Part shown: one piece after another, positions 1 to 8,247 of the stretch
Layout: each line of letters begins with the position of its first letter
How positions within the stretch are numbered: position 1 is the stretch's first letter
Source: Anaeromyxobacter sp.
GTDB taxonomy: Bacteria > Myxococcota > Myxococcia > Myxococcales > Anaeromyxobacteraceae
Direction of reading: 5' to 3'
DNA length: 64,000 bases
Assembly: GCA_016718565.1 (NCBI GenBank)
Contig: JADKCZ010000002.1
Coordinates: 62,001-126,000, forward strand
The notes under the pieces: model-generated
The model's input: the letters and a program-made list of their open reading frames with translations, nothing else
Told to the model about the DNA's origin: nothing
Database searches by the model: none
Translations under genes and position numbers: made by a program

Positions 1-1073
1 AAGTCGGCCTTGGAGATGGCGGCGGCGCCCGGGAAGCCGGCCACGGTGCGGCGCAGGTTGGCCGGGTTGGCGTGCACGTAGCTGGCCAGCGCGTCCACGT
101 CGAGGCCGGCCTCGGCGTGCACCGTGCCGAAGGCGTCGTTGACGGCCACGATGCGCGCGCCCTGCGCCGCCAGGATCTCGGCGGTGGCCGACCCCACGTT
201 GCCGAAGCCCTGCACCAGCACCCGCGCGCCCTTGAGGGAGAAGCCCTTCTCGCGGGCCCACTCCTCGATGCAGTAGACCACGCCCTGGCCGGTGGCCTTG
301 AGCCGCCCCTCCGACCCGCCGATGCGCACGTCCTTGCCGGTGACCACGCCGCGCAGGGCGTGGTGGTCGCGCTCACCGTCGGTGTACTGCCGCATCATGT
401 AGGCCATGGTCTGGCCGTTGGTGCCGACGTCGGGCGCCGGGATGTCCAGGAACGGCCCCATCAGGTTCTTCAGCTTGTAGACGTAGCGGAGCGAGATGGC
501 CTCCAGCTCCTCCCGCGAGAAGCGCATGGGGTCGAAGCGGATGCCGCCCTTGGCCCCGCCGAAGGGGATCTCGGCGATGGCGGTCTTCCAGGTCATGTCG
601 GCCGCCAGGGTCTTGAAGAGGTCGAGCGACGCCTCCTGGTGGTAGCGGATGCCGCCCTTGTACGGGCCGCGCACCTGGTTGTGCTGGACCCGGTAGGCCT
701 TGAACTTGCGCGGGCCGCCCTTCTCGACGCGGAAGAACCCCTTGCCCGGGATGTTGAGGACCCCCTGGCGCATGGTGAGGTCGGCGTCCAGCAGGGCCCG
801 GCGGTGCAGGATGAACTTGCCGTCGGCCAGGGGCTCCAGCGCCTCGCCGGCCTCGACGCCGGAGGGCGGCAGGTCGCGGAAGGGCCCGAGGTCCGCGGGG
901 GCCAGCGGGACCAGCCGGTCCCGCACCTCGATGGTGACGTAGAAGATGTGCTCGAAGTCCGGCTCCTCGATCTCCATCCGCACCCGCGGGTTGAGGTGGA
1001 TCAGGTCGGCGGCCCGATCGAAGGTCTCCACCGCCCCCTCCCAGAACCCCTTCCTCGAGCTTCCCCTGGCCAT
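1..1073 (-). CDS. Glu/Leu/Phe/Val dehydrogenase family protein, probably glutamate dehydrogenase (3' end outside window)
   Basis: About 357 residues are visible, from an ATG at 1073 to the window edge, so the C-terminal part of the NAD(P) domain is missing. The family catalyses reversible oxidative deamination of an amino acid, usually glutamate to 2-oxoglutarate plus ammonia, in the cytoplasm. The sequence shows the dimerisation/substrate domain with the glycine-rich stretches GPYKGGIRYH and PFGGAKGGIRFD, the second carrying the family's catalytic lysine. The start of the Rossmann domain follows (VLVQGFGNVGSATAEIL). The start codon is preceded by an AGGAAAGG-type ribosome-binding site. Glutamate is the most likely substrate, but leucine or other substrates cannot be excluded from the visible part. 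Confidence 0.9.
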   Translation of the reverse strand, partial: MARGSSRKGFWEGAVETFDRAADLIHLNPRVRMEIEEPDFEHIFYVTIEVRDRLVPLAPADLGPFRDLPPSGVEAGEALEPLADGKFILHRRALLDADLTMRQGVLNIPGKGFFRVEKGGPRKFKAYRVQHNQVRGPYKGGIRYHQEASLDLFKTLAADMTWKTAIAEIPFGGAKGGIRFDPMRFSREELEAISLRYVYKLKNLMGPFLDIPAPDVGTNGQTMAYMMRQYTDGERDHHALRGVVTGKDVRIGGSEGRLKATGQGVVYCIEEWAREKGFSLKGARVLVQGFGNVGSATAEILAAQGARIVAVNDAFGTVHAEAGLDVDALASYVHANPANLRRTVAGFPGAAAISKAD

Positions 1074-1137
1074 GACGACGCCCTTTCCTGGAGGTGGATC
1101 GCGCCGGCCCCGGGCCGGGCCCGTGGAGCGTGGCGGG

Positions 1138-1166
1138 ACTCTAGTGGCGCCCCCGGGCGGCGTCCA
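1138..1166 (-). promoter_or_regulatory. Possible sigma70 promoter of the dehydrogenase gene
   Basis: On the minus strand TGGACG and TAGAGT are separated by 17 bases, about 65 bases before the start codon. Each hexamer matches the consensus at four of six positions, so this is a weak call. Confidence 0.3.
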
Positions 1167-1267
1167 CGTCTGGACCGTCGCGCGTCCACCGCCGAGGGTC
1201 GGGGCGGCCCAGGGTCAGGGCGCGGCCGGCCGCGGCACCGGCGGCTGCGGCGGCCCTCCCGGGAACG

Positions 1268-1292
1268 GAAACGGGCGCCTCGAGGGCGCCCG
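1268..1292 (-). terminator. Intrinsic terminator downstream of tRNA-Thr
   Basis: A perfect 8-bp stem (CGGGCGCC / GGCGCCCG) with a 5-base loop lies about 30 bases past the tRNA 3' end on the minus strand and is followed by TTTCC. The short T-run makes it a modest terminator. Confidence 0.5.
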
Positions 1293-1321
1293 CTCCGTGT
1301 GCTTCCTGGGGTGCTGCCGAG

Positions 1322-1394
1322 AGCCGACAAACGGATTTGAACCGTTGACCTGCTGATTACGAATCAGCTGCTCTACCAACTGAGCTATGTCGGC
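1322..1394 (-). tRNA. tRNA-Thr (anticodon CGU)
   Basis: The minus strand folds as a complete cloverleaf. It has a 7-bp acceptor stem GCCGACA/TGTCGGC, a D-arm with AGTTGGTA, an anticodon stem GCTGA/TCAGC around the loop TTCGTAA (anticodon CGT, reading ACG), and a T-arm with the loop TTCAAAT. The 3' CCA is not encoded and must be added after transcription. The discriminator base is U. Confidence 0.96.
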
Positions 1395-1405
1395 GAAGGC
1401 GCGTT

Positions 1406-1434
1406 TCCTTAGCATTCGCGGATCGGCCGTGCAA
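1406..1434 (-). promoter_or_regulatory. Probable tRNA-Thr promoter
   Basis: TTGCAC and TAAGGA are separated by exactly 17 bases on the minus strand, placing the transcript start a few bases before the mature tRNA. The -35 hexamer is good and the -10 is weak. Confidence 0.4.
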
Positions 1435-1495
1435 GCGGCCGGTGGCGGTCCGGGGCGGCCCTCGGGGGCCCGACGCGCCGGCCGCCGGACCCTCG

Positions 1496-4400
1496 CTAGA
1501 AGCTCGGCCCGAAGGTCAGGTAGACCTGCCACTCGGCCAGCGGATCGTCGCCCGGGCCCAGGCCCGCCAGCGGTTTCCCCAGGCCGCGGGCCACGCCGAG
1601 CCGGAGGTCGGTGAGGAGCCAGTAGGCCAGGGCGGTCTCGAGGCGCAGCTCGACGCCGGCGCCGAGCCGCAGCCGGTCCCAGCGGAAGCCGCTGCCGGCG
1701 TAGCCGCGCTCGATGCCCTTCACGAAGGCCTCGCCCAGGTCGGCGAAGACGGCGCCGTGCAGGCGCCTGAGGAAGATGGGCCAGGTGGACCGGCCCAGCT
1801 CGGGCGAGGCCAGGGGGAAGCGCAGCTCCAGGTTGAGCAGCGCGGTGCCGTTGCCCTGCTGCAGGCCGGCCGGGTAGCCGCGCAGCTGGTCGGAGGCCGA
1901 GAAGGCCTGCAGCAGAAGCAGGTCCACCGGGTTGGGCTGGGACAGCCCGCCCAGGCTGAAGGGCGGGCTGCCGCCGAGCGAGCCGTGGGCCAGGGCGCCG
2001 GAGAGCCGGCCGGCCAGGACCACGTGACGCGTTCCGGGCACCCGCAGGTACTCGCTCCAGGCGGCGCGGGCCCGCCACAGGTCGTAGTCGCTGCCGGTGG
2101 TGGCGCCGGCGGCCCGGAGCCGGAGGGAGAGCGTGCGCCCCTCCTCCCGCGAGATGGAGCGGGCGTAGCGGCGGGCGTTGCTCCAGGCCACCCCCAGGCT
2201 GGCCTCGGAGAGCAGGCCGTCCACGAAGCGCTGCCCGGGCGGCGCCGCGGCCGCGTCGCCGGGATCGCCCAGGGTGTCCCAGCGCGTGGCGGACCAGCCG
2301 AGGCGCAGCTGCAGCGCCCGGTCGAGCCGGCTGAACGTGAAGGTGGCGCCGCCGGCCAGCGGCGTCCAGGCCGCGGTGAGCCGGTCCGGCTCGCCGGGAG
2401 AGCGGACCAACAGCCGCTCGGAGGCGAGGTCGAGCGCCGGCCAGGACCAGGCCCCGACGTAGCTGGCGGCGTACCCGGCGGTGCGGGCCCCGGCGCTCCA
2501 CCAGGCCTGCGCTTGCCAGGTGTGCTGGCCCACCACGTCCTGGCCGGCGGTGTAGGCGCCGAACAGGTCGCCGGCGTCGTCGGCACCCCAGATCGGGAGC
2601 CAGAAGGTGGGGAGGGCGGTCCAGGGACGATAGGGGGAGGAGGTCGCGGTCGGGGCTGCGGTCGGGGCTGCGGTCGGGGCTGCGGTCGGGGCTGCGGTCG
2701 GAGTAGCGGTCGGAGTCGCGGTCGGGGCTGCGGTCGGGGTCGCAGTCGGGGTCGCGGTCGGAGTCGCGGTCGGAGTCGCGGTCGGGGTCGCCGTCGGGGT
2801 CGCGTTGCCCTGCTCACCCTCTCCCCCAGCTTGCTGGGGGAGAGGGCCGGGGTGAGGGGGCGCCCATGTCGCGGTCGGCGTCGCGGACGGCGTCTCGACC
2901 GGGGTCGCCTCCAGCCAGGACGCCGGCTCGAACGGCATGGTCGCCAGGTCGTAGCCCTCGCGCCCGTAGGTCACGAAGGCGATGGTCTTCCCGTCCGGCG
3001 ACACCGCCGGGTCGAGCGCGCCGGTCTCCACGTTGGTCACCTGGCGGATCAGGCCGGTGGCGGCCTCCCAGGCGTACAGGTTGAAGACCCCGCCGCGGTC
3101 GGAGGCGAAGAGCAGGTGGGCGCCGTCCGGGGTCCAGGTCGGCTGGAGGTCGAGCGCGTCGTCGTCGGTGAGCCGCTCCACCTGGCCTTGCCGCAGCACC
3201 ACCAGGTCGCGCCGTCCGCCCTCCTGGAGCGAGAGCGCGATGGCCAGGCCGTCCGGCGAGACGGCGGGGTCGTAGAGCTGGGCCCCGGGCCGGTGGAGCA
3301 GCAGCTCGGCCTGGCCGGTCGGGAGCGCCCGTCGCCGGAGCTCGTGCTCGCCGCCGCCGCTGCGCGCCACGTAGACCACCGCGGCGCCGCCCGGCGCCAG
3401 CGAGGGGTCGGTGGCCCGCTCGCCGTCGGTGAGCCGCTCGGCCCGGCCGGTGGCCAGGTCGGCCAGCCAGAGGTCGTCGTAGACGCGGAACTCGCGCCAG
3501 ACCTCGGCGCGGGAGAGCACCGCCCGGCCGTCGGGGGTGAGGTCGAAGCGCCCGTGCTGGTCCACCGGCAGCGCCCGGCCCAGATCGCGCCCGTCGAGCG
3601 CCACCCGCCGCAGCCCGGCCCGCTCGTGCGGGCCGCGGTCCAGGTAGACCAGCGAGGCCCCGTCGGGCGTGAAGCGGGGGCGCTCCACCTGCCCGCCGCG
3701 CCAGGTCAGCCGCGCCGGCCTGGTCACCGGCCGGGTCCGGAGGGCGGCCAGGTCGGCGGCGGCGCGGTCGGCCAGGGCCGCGCCGAACTCCTCCCACAGC
3801 TCGGGGAACCCGGCGCCGAACCAGGCCTGGCCGGCCCAGGAGGGCGCCCAGGGCCAGACCTGCCGCCCCTGCTCGGCCAGGAAGCCGCGCAGCGCCTCCG
3901 GCCCGCTGCGGGCCAGCAGGAACTCCACGAAGCGGCCGCCCAGGAGGTAGGGGGCGTGGCCGCGCGGCCAGTCGAGCAGCGGGTTGCTGACCTGGGCCAG
4001 CGAGGGCAGCCCGGGCGGCTCCACCACCAGCGCCCGCGCGTACATCTCGAAGAGCGCGCTGCGGTTCCGGCCGGTGGCGCCGTCGCGCGCCTCGTGGGCC
4101 ACCGCCACCCCCTCGATGAGCCAGCCCGGGGTCAGGCCGTTGGGGACCCAGAGCTTGCCGAAGACGGCGTTGACCGCGGCCGGCAGCCCGCCCGCCTGGT
4201 CGAGGTGGAGCACGTGGACGTACTCGTGGTCCACCAGCTGCGCCAGCCAGTCGCGCGCGTCGTGCAGCTCGGAGGCCGAGGAGGCGGGCACGGCATAGAG
4301 CCGGATGAGGTTGCGCGGCAGCGGGGTGGCCGAGCCGTTGGCCTCGTCCTGATCGTCGGAGAGCACCAGGTGGGTCGGCCCGGCCGGCGCGTGGCCGAGC

Positions 4401-4669
4401 AGCGGCACCAGCCGCTGGTGGGCCGCCTCGGCCAGCTCGGCCACCCGGGCCGCCAGCGCCTCCTCGCCCTGGTGGAAGTGGACCTGGAAGTGGGGCGTGA
4501 GGAGGGTGCGCCAGCGGTAGGCCGGGTCGTAGAGCGGTCGGGCCGGCGCCGGCGCCAGCAGCAGGAAGGCCGCCGCGCAGGCCACCAGGGCGGCGCGACC
4601 GGGCCCGGCCACGAGGGCGCGGCCGGCCGACCGCGGCTGGCCGGCCCGCCCGCGCCAGGGCCAGCTCAC
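1496..4669 (-). CDS. Peptidase-MA-like / WD40-like beta-propeller / surface-antigen barrel fusion protein
   Basis: The product is 1057 residues starting with GTG, whose GTGA overlaps the stop codon of the upstream hydrolase. The N-terminus has a secretion signal (hydrophobic stretch to about residue 44). It is followed by a gluzincin-like region with HEYVH near residue 148, the zinc-binding HExxH pattern. Residues about 290-590 contain repeated TPDGxxLVY / SPDGxxIAF motifs typical of TolB/PD40 propeller blades. A low-complexity Pro-Thr-Ala linker (603-676) follows. The last 370 residues resemble an Omp85/BamA-type outer-membrane barrel, with alternating hydrophobic strands, a final aromatic residue (GPSF) and internal surface-antigen motifs. 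It is probably an outer-membrane protein with a periplasmic propeller. Its substrate is unknown, and whether the HExxH is catalytic cannot be decided here. Confidence 0.8.
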   Translation of the reverse strand: MSWPWRGRAGQPRSAGRALVAGPGRAALVACAAAFLLLAPAPARPLYDPAYRWRTLLTPHFQVHFHQGEEALAARVAELAEAAHQRLVPLLGHAPAGPTHLVLSDDQDEANGSATPLPRNLIRLYAVPASSASELHDARDWLAQLVDHEYVHVLHLDQAGGLPAAVNAVFGKLWVPNGLTPGWLIEGVAVAHEARDGATGRNRSALFEMYARALVVEPPGLPSLAQVSNPLLDWPRGHAPYLLGGRFVEFLLARSGPEALRGFLAEQGRQVWPWAPSWAGQAWFGAGFPELWEEFGAALADRAAADLAALRTRPVTRPARLTWRGGQVERPRFTPDGASLVYLDRGPHERAGLRRVALDGRDLGRALPVDQHGRFDLTPDGRAVLSRAEVWREFRVYDDLWLADLATGRAERLTDGERATDPSLAPGGAAVVYVARSGGGEHELRRRALPTGQAELLLHRPGAQLYDPAVSPDGLAIALSLQEGGRRDLVVLRQGQVERLTDDDALDLQPTWTPDGAHLLFASDRGGVFNLYAWEAATGLIRQVTNVETGALDPAVSPDGKTIAFVTYGREGYDLATMPFEPASWLEATPVETPSATPTATWAPPHPGPLPQQAGGEGEQGNATPTATPTATPTATPTATPTATPTAAPTATPTATPTAAPTAAPTAAPTAAPTATSSPYRPWTALPTFWLPIWGADDAGDLFGAYTAGQDVVGQHTWQAQAWWSAGARTAGYAASYVGAWSWPALDLASERLLVRSPGEPDRLTAAWTPLAGGATFTFSRLDRALQLRLGWSATRWDTLGDPGDAAAAPPGQRFVDGLLSEASLGVAWSNARRYARSISREEGRTLSLRLRAAGATTGSDYDLWRARAAWSEYLRVPGTRHVVLAGRLSGALAHGSLGGSPPFSLGGLSQPNPVDLLLLQAFSASDQLRGYPAGLQQGNGTALLNLELRFPLASPELGRSTWPIFLRRLHGAVFADLGEAFVKGIERGYAGSGFRWDRLRLGAGVELRLETALAYWLLTDLRLGVARGLGKPLAGLGPGDDPLAEWQVYLTFGPSF
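2641..2806. repeat. GGTCGx hexanucleotide microsatellite encoding Pro-Thr-Ala repeats
   Basis: About 27 imperfect copies of a hexamer (GGTCGC, GGTCGG, GGGTCG) lie in frame within the propeller/barrel gene and encode alternating Pro-Thr-Ala linker residues. Similar tracts occur at 28436-28545 and 42363-42442. Confidence 0.85.
2813..2860. repeat. REP-like palindromic repeat, copy 1
   Basis: The unit has outer arms CTCACC/GGTGAG and inner arms CTCTCCCCC/GGGGGAGAG. It lies in frame inside the propeller gene directly before the Pro-Thr-Ala linker and encodes a HPGPLP-type peptide. Confidence 0.8.
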
Positions 4670-5601
4670 CCGGCACCCCCGGTGCGCCGGCGGCGCTCCG
4701 CTGCGCGCTGCCGCACCGGCGCCACCGGCGCCTCGCCGAAGTGATCCCGCAGGTACTTCTCCACCCTGAGGGCGACCAGGTCCGGGTGCTCCAGCGGGCC
4801 GACGTGGGTGCCCCCGGGCAGCACCAGCAGCTCGCTGCCGGGGATGGCGGCGTGCATCTTCACCGAGAGCCACATGGGGGTGAAGGAGTCCTTCTCGCCG
4901 GCCAGGATCAGCGTGGGCACGCCCACCCGGGGCAGGTGGTCGGAGGCGTCGTGCTGCGCCGCCGAGCCCAGCAGCCGCACGAACAGGCTGGTGTCCACGT
5001 CGGCCAGGTCGTCGAGGTAGCGCACCAGGTCCTCGCGGGCCACGTGCTCCGAGTTGACCTCGAAGGTCTGCGCCAGCCGGAGCGACAGCTCGGTGGGCAC
5101 CACCGCGTGGAAGAGCAGCCTGGCCGCGGCCGGGAACCGCTCCACCACCTGCCGGGCGTAGGGGAAGGCGGCCGCCAGCAAGGGCACGTCGTGGAAGGTG
5201 TCGAGCGGGTGGCCCGGGGAGCCGCACACCAGCACCAGCCCCTCCACCCGCCCGGGCGAGTGGCGGTGGGCCTCCAGCGCCACCTGCACCCCCATGGAGT
5301 GGCCCACCAGCACCGCCGAGCGCTCGCCGGCGTCGTCGAGCACCGCGAACAGGTCCTCGACGCACTCGGCCAGCGAGACCTGCGTGGGGTCCGCCGGGCG
5401 CTCGCTCTGGCCGTGGCCGCGGTAGTTCCAGTGGATGACCCGGCGCTGCCGGGCCAGCTCCGGCTCCAGGAAGCGCCAGATGTAGCCGGCGCAGCCGATG
5501 CCGTCGCACAGCACCAGGGCCGGCGCCTGGCCCTGGCCGGCGCTGGTCCAGTGGAGGCGGGTGCCGTCCCTGGCGGTGGCGTAGTGCTCGGTGCGCGGCA
5601 T
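4666..5601 (-). CDS. Alpha/beta hydrolase fold protein
   Basis: A cytoplasmic 311-residue protein from the ATG at 5601 (MPRTEHYAT). It has the alpha/beta-hydrolase pattern: oxyanion region DGIGCAGYIW, GHSMG with the nucleophilic serine near residue 99, an acid after strand 6 (LAGEKDSFTP), and a catalytic histidine in GGTHVGPLEH. No signal peptide is seen. It is translationally coupled to the downstream propeller/barrel gene by a GTGA overlap, so the two are made together. The family covers esterases, lipases, haloperoxidases and C-C hydrolases, and the substrate cannot be assigned. Confidence 0.88.
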   Translation of the reverse strand: MPRTEHYATARDGTRLHWTSAGQGQAPALVLCDGIGCAGYIWRFLEPELARQRRVIHWNYRGHGQSERPADPTQVSLAECVEDLFAVLDDAGERSAVLVGHSMGVQVALEAHRHSPGRVEGLVLVCGSPGHPLDTFHDVPLLAAAFPYARQVVERFPAAARLLFHAVVPTELSLRLAQTFEVNSEHVAREDLVRYLDDLADVDTSLFVRLLGSAAQHDASDHLPRVGVPTLILAGEKDSFTPMWLSVKMHAAIPGSELLVLPGGTHVGPLEHPDLVALRVEKYLRDHFGEAPVAPVRQRAAERRRRTGGAG

Positions 5602-5698
5602 CGATCCTCGGGGTGGACGCCAGGCCCGGCCCGGGGGGGCTGGGTGCGGCGGTGTGCCCCTGTGTCGTAGACTCCTTGGCCCCGGAGGTTCAAGCGGC

Positions 5699-6652
5699 AT
5701 GTCGGAAGACCACTCCCACGAGCACGGCGACCACGCCGGTCACCACCACGGCCTGGGGCACGTCCACGGGGGCGGCAGCGTGCGCCGCCTGGCGGTCTCG
5801 CTGGCGCTGACCGCCACCATCATGGTGGCGGAGGCGGTGGGCGGCTGGCTCTCCGGCTCGCTGGCCCTGATCTCCGACGCCGGCCACATGCTCACCGACT
5901 CGGGGGCGCTCTTCCTGGCCCTGGTGGCGGCCTGGCTGGCCACGCGCCTGCCCGACGACCGGCGGACCTACGGGTGGCGCCGGGCCGAGGTGCTGGCCGC
6001 CCAGGTCAACGTGGGCGCCCTCATCGGCCTGACCGGCTTCATCGCCTGGGAGGCCATCGACCGGCTGCGCGGGGCGGCCCAGCCGGTGCAGCTGGGGCTG
6101 ATGGCGGGGGTGGCGGGGCTGGGCCTCGGCGCCAACCTGGCCATCCTGGCGGTGCTGCGCCACGAGCAGGGGCTCAACGCCCGCTCGGCCTTCCTGCACG
6201 TGCTCTCGGACACCATCTCCTCGGTGGCCATCCTGGTGGGGGCCGCGGTGATGTGGCTGCGCCCGGCCTGGACCTGGATCGACCCGGTCCTCTCGCTGTG
6301 CATCGCCGCGCTCATCTCCTGGGGCGCCTTCCGGCTCATCCGCGAGATCACCGACATCCTCATGGAGAGCGTGCCCGGGCACATCGACGTGGGCGAGGTG
6401 GAGCGCGGCATGGCCGCCGCCGCCCCCGGGGTGGTGGCGGTGCACGACCTGCACATCTGGACCATCTCCAGCGGGCTCTACGCCCTCTCGGCCCACGTGG
6501 TGGTGGAGGCCGTGGCGGTGGGGCGCAACGACGAGATCCTCACGGCCGTGAAGGAGACGCTGCGCCGGCGCTTCCACATCGACCACGCCACCATCCAGAT
6601 CGAGTCGGCGGCCTACTCGGACGTCAACGACATCTGCGCCCACTCACACTAG
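5699..6652 (+). CDS. Cation diffusion facilitator (CzcD/ZitB-type metal exporter)
   Basis: The 317-residue product begins with a histidine-rich tail (HSHEHGDHAGHHHGLGHVHGG) that probably binds Zn2+ or a similar ion. Six membrane helices follow, with the family sites SDAGHMLTDSGAL in TM2 (H and D ligands) and LSDTISSVAIL in TM5. The C-terminal cytoplasmic domain (from about residue 215) carries HDLHIWTISSG and ends in His residues. These proteins exchange metal for protons across the inner membrane. GGAGG lies 10 bases before the ATG, and TAGACT at 5668-5673 could be its -10. The gene is monocistronic and divergent from the hydrolase. Confidence 0.94.
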   Translation: MSEDHSHEHGDHAGHHHGLGHVHGGGSVRRLAVSLALTATIMVAEAVGGWLSGSLALISDAGHMLTDSGALFLALVAAWLATRLPDDRRTYGWRRAEVLAAQVNVGALIGLTGFIAWEAIDRLRGAAQPVQLGLMAGVAGLGLGANLAILAVLRHEQGLNARSAFLHVLSDTISSVAILVGAAVMWLRPAWTWIDPVLSLCIAALISWGAFRLIREITDILMESVPGHIDVGEVERGMAAAAPGVVAVHDLHIWTISSGLYALSAHVVVEAVAVGRNDEILTAVKETLRRRFHIDHATIQIESAAYSDVNDICAHSH

Positions 6653-6701
6653 AGGTGAACCAGGCGGCCGGCCGGGGCGGGGGGCGGCGCGCCCCGGCGC
6701 G

Positions 6702-6710
6702 TGGTATGGT
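6702..6710 (+). promoter_or_regulatory. Extended -10 (TGG-TATGGT) six bases before a start codon
   Basis: The TGn-TANNNT element ends 6 bases before the GTG at 6717, with no ribosome-binding site between, which predicts a leaderless transcript. Confidence 0.5.
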
Positions 6711-6716
6711 CGGTCC

Positions 6717-7694
6717 GTGCTCTCCCCCGTCCTCGCCTTCCGCCCGGCGCGCGTGGTGGAGCGGCTGCCGCCGCGCAGCGCCGCCTGCCCGCTCTCCTCG
6801 AAGGACCTGCTGGCGTCCGCCGCGGCCCTCCGCCTGACCCTGCCGCTGGTGCGGGCCCCCAGCGCCGGGGTGGCGCGCGCCGCCCTGGTGGCCGCCAAGC
6901 AGCTGCACAGCGTGCTCGGGCTGGCGCTGCCCCAGGGCCCGGCCCCGGAGGCCTGGTTCGCCGCCGTCACCGCCGCCGCCGACGAGCTGGCCGCCGGCCT
7001 GCCCATCTTCCTGGTGGGCGAGGTGGTGGTGGCCGGGCGGCGCGACGGCGAGGTGGAGGCCGCGTTCAAGGCGGCCTGGCGCCTGGCCGACGCCGGGCTG
7101 ACCCACCTGACCCTGGACCTCACGCTGGTGCCGGCCGAGGCCCGCGCCGAGGTGCTGGAGAAGGTGGCGGCGCCAGCGCTGGAGCGCGGCCTGGGGCTCG
7201 ACTGCCTGGTGGAGCCCGGCGGCGCCGCCGCGGCGCGGCCGCTCTTCGCGGCGCTGGCCCGGCGCGACGCGGCGCCGGACATGGCCAGCCTGCGCTGCCT
7301 GGCGCCGGAGGACCTGGCGGCGGCCCGGGCCCAGGTGAAGGAGCTGCTGGCCCTGTGCGCCGCCCTGGCCGGCACCCCGGTGCTGCGGCGCGGCCCGGTC
7401 ACCTCCGAGCTGCTCGGCTCGCTCAAGGGCTCCCCGGTGGCCGGCTGCGACGACGGGGGCGCGGCCGCCGAGGCGGCGGTGCTGAGCCTGCCCGCGGAGA
7501 GCGAGCCCCCGGCGGGGACGCCGAGCGAGGGGCTGGCCGAGGCCGAGGCGCGCCTCGGCGAGGCCGGCCGGGCCCGCCTGGAGACCCGCGCCTACCTGGA
7601 GGTGCTCGACTTCCTGGAGCGGCTGGGGGCCGCCGGCAGCGCGCAGCGGCTGGGCCGCGCCCTGGCCCGGACCCTGGCCGAGCCGGGGGCGTGA
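6717..7694 (+). CDS. Conserved-looking protein of unknown function, coupled to rsmD
   Basis: The 325-residue product is Ala/Leu-rich and soluble, with no signal peptide or membrane helix. I do not recognise the family. Residues 95-165 alternate hydrophobic strands and helices (PIFLVGEVVV, LTHLTLDLTLV, LGLDCLVEP) in a manner compatible with a TIM-barrel or related alpha/beta fold, but no catalytic motif stands out. The middle is rich in Ala/Glu/Pro, and residues 279-325 are helical. The GTG start lies just after an extended -10 element. The stop codon overlaps the GTG of rsmD by four bases, so it is co-translated with the rRNA methyltransferase. That is context only and not evidence of a shared role. 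Confidence 0.75.
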   Translation: MLSPVLAFRPARVVERLPPRSAACPLSSKDLLASAAALRLTLPLVRAPSAGVARAALVAAKQLHSVLGLALPQGPAPEAWFAAVTAAADELAAGLPIFLVGEVVVAGRRDGEVEAAFKAAWRLADAGLTHLTLDLTLVPAEARAEVLEKVAAPALERGLGLDCLVEPGGAAAARPLFAALARRDAAPDMASLRCLAPEDLAAARAQVKELLALCAALAGTPVLRRGPVTSELLGSLKGSPVAGCDDGGAAAEAAVLSLPAESEPPAGTPSEGLAEAEARLGEAGRARLETRAYLEVLDFLERLGAAGSAQRLGRALARTLAEPGA

Positions 7695-8227
7695 CCCGCA
7701 TCGTGGCCGGTACCGCCCGCGGGCGGCGCCTGGTGGTGCCGCCCGGGCAGGGCACCCGCCCCACCGGCGAGAAGGTGCGGGCCGCCACCTTCAACCTGCT
7801 CGGCCAGTTCTTCGACGGCGGCGCGGTGCTCGACCTGTACGCCGGCTCGGGCGCGCTGGCCCTGGAGGCGCTGTCGCGCGGCTGCGCGTCGGCGGTGTGC
7901 GTCGAGGCCGACCGGCGGGCCGTGGAGGCCATCCGCGCCAACGCCGAGGCGCTGGGGTTCGCCGGGCGGGTGGAGGTGCGCCACGGGCGCGTCGAGGACC
8001 TGGCGGCGAGGCTGGCGCCCGGCTTCAGCCTGGCCTTCGTGGACCCGCCCTACCAGGCCGGGCCCGAGGTGGCGCTCGGGCTGGTGGGGCCGCTCCTGGC
8101 GCCCGGGGGGAGGGTGGTGGCGGAGCACGACGCCCGCAGCCCGCCGCCGGATCGGATCGGCCCCCTGGCCCTGGTGGACCGGCGGGCCTACGGCGGCACC
8201 GGCCTCTCGATCTACCGGCGCGAGTGA
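7691..8227 (+). CDS. rsmD: 16S rRNA (guanine966-N2)-methyltransferase RsmD
   Basis: A 178-residue SAM-dependent methyltransferase. The sequence starts VTRIVAGTARGRRL and continues with RPTGEKVRAATFNLL, both typical of RsmD. It has the SAM-binding motif LDLYAGSGALALEALSRG and the catalytic DPPY motif (FVDPPYQ) that positions the guanine amino group. RsmD methylates G966 of 16S rRNA in the assembled small subunit. The GTG start overlaps the preceding stop codon (GTGA). coaD follows 20 bases downstream, the common rsmD-coaD arrangement. Confidence 0.94.
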   Translation: MTRIVAGTARGRRLVVPPGQGTRPTGEKVRAATFNLLGQFFDGGAVLDLYAGSGALALEALSRGCASAVCVEADRRAVEAIRANAEALGFAGRVEVRHGRVEDLAARLAPGFSLAFVDPPYQAGPEVALGLVGPLLAPGGRVVAEHDARSPPPDRIGPLALVDRRAYGGTGLSIYRRE

Positions 8228-8247
8228 GCGATACTCCGCGACCTCCC

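Noticed and set aside
2641..2806. Short tandem repeats considered as a CRISPR array
   Set aside because: The unit is six bases with no spacers, it lies in frame within a gene, and there is no cas gene.
5591..5698. An upstream extension of the CDF transporter by 36 codons
   Set aside because: The ATG at 5699 has GGAGG 10 bases upstream and begins the His-rich tail typical of the family. The extension is basic and lacks similarity.
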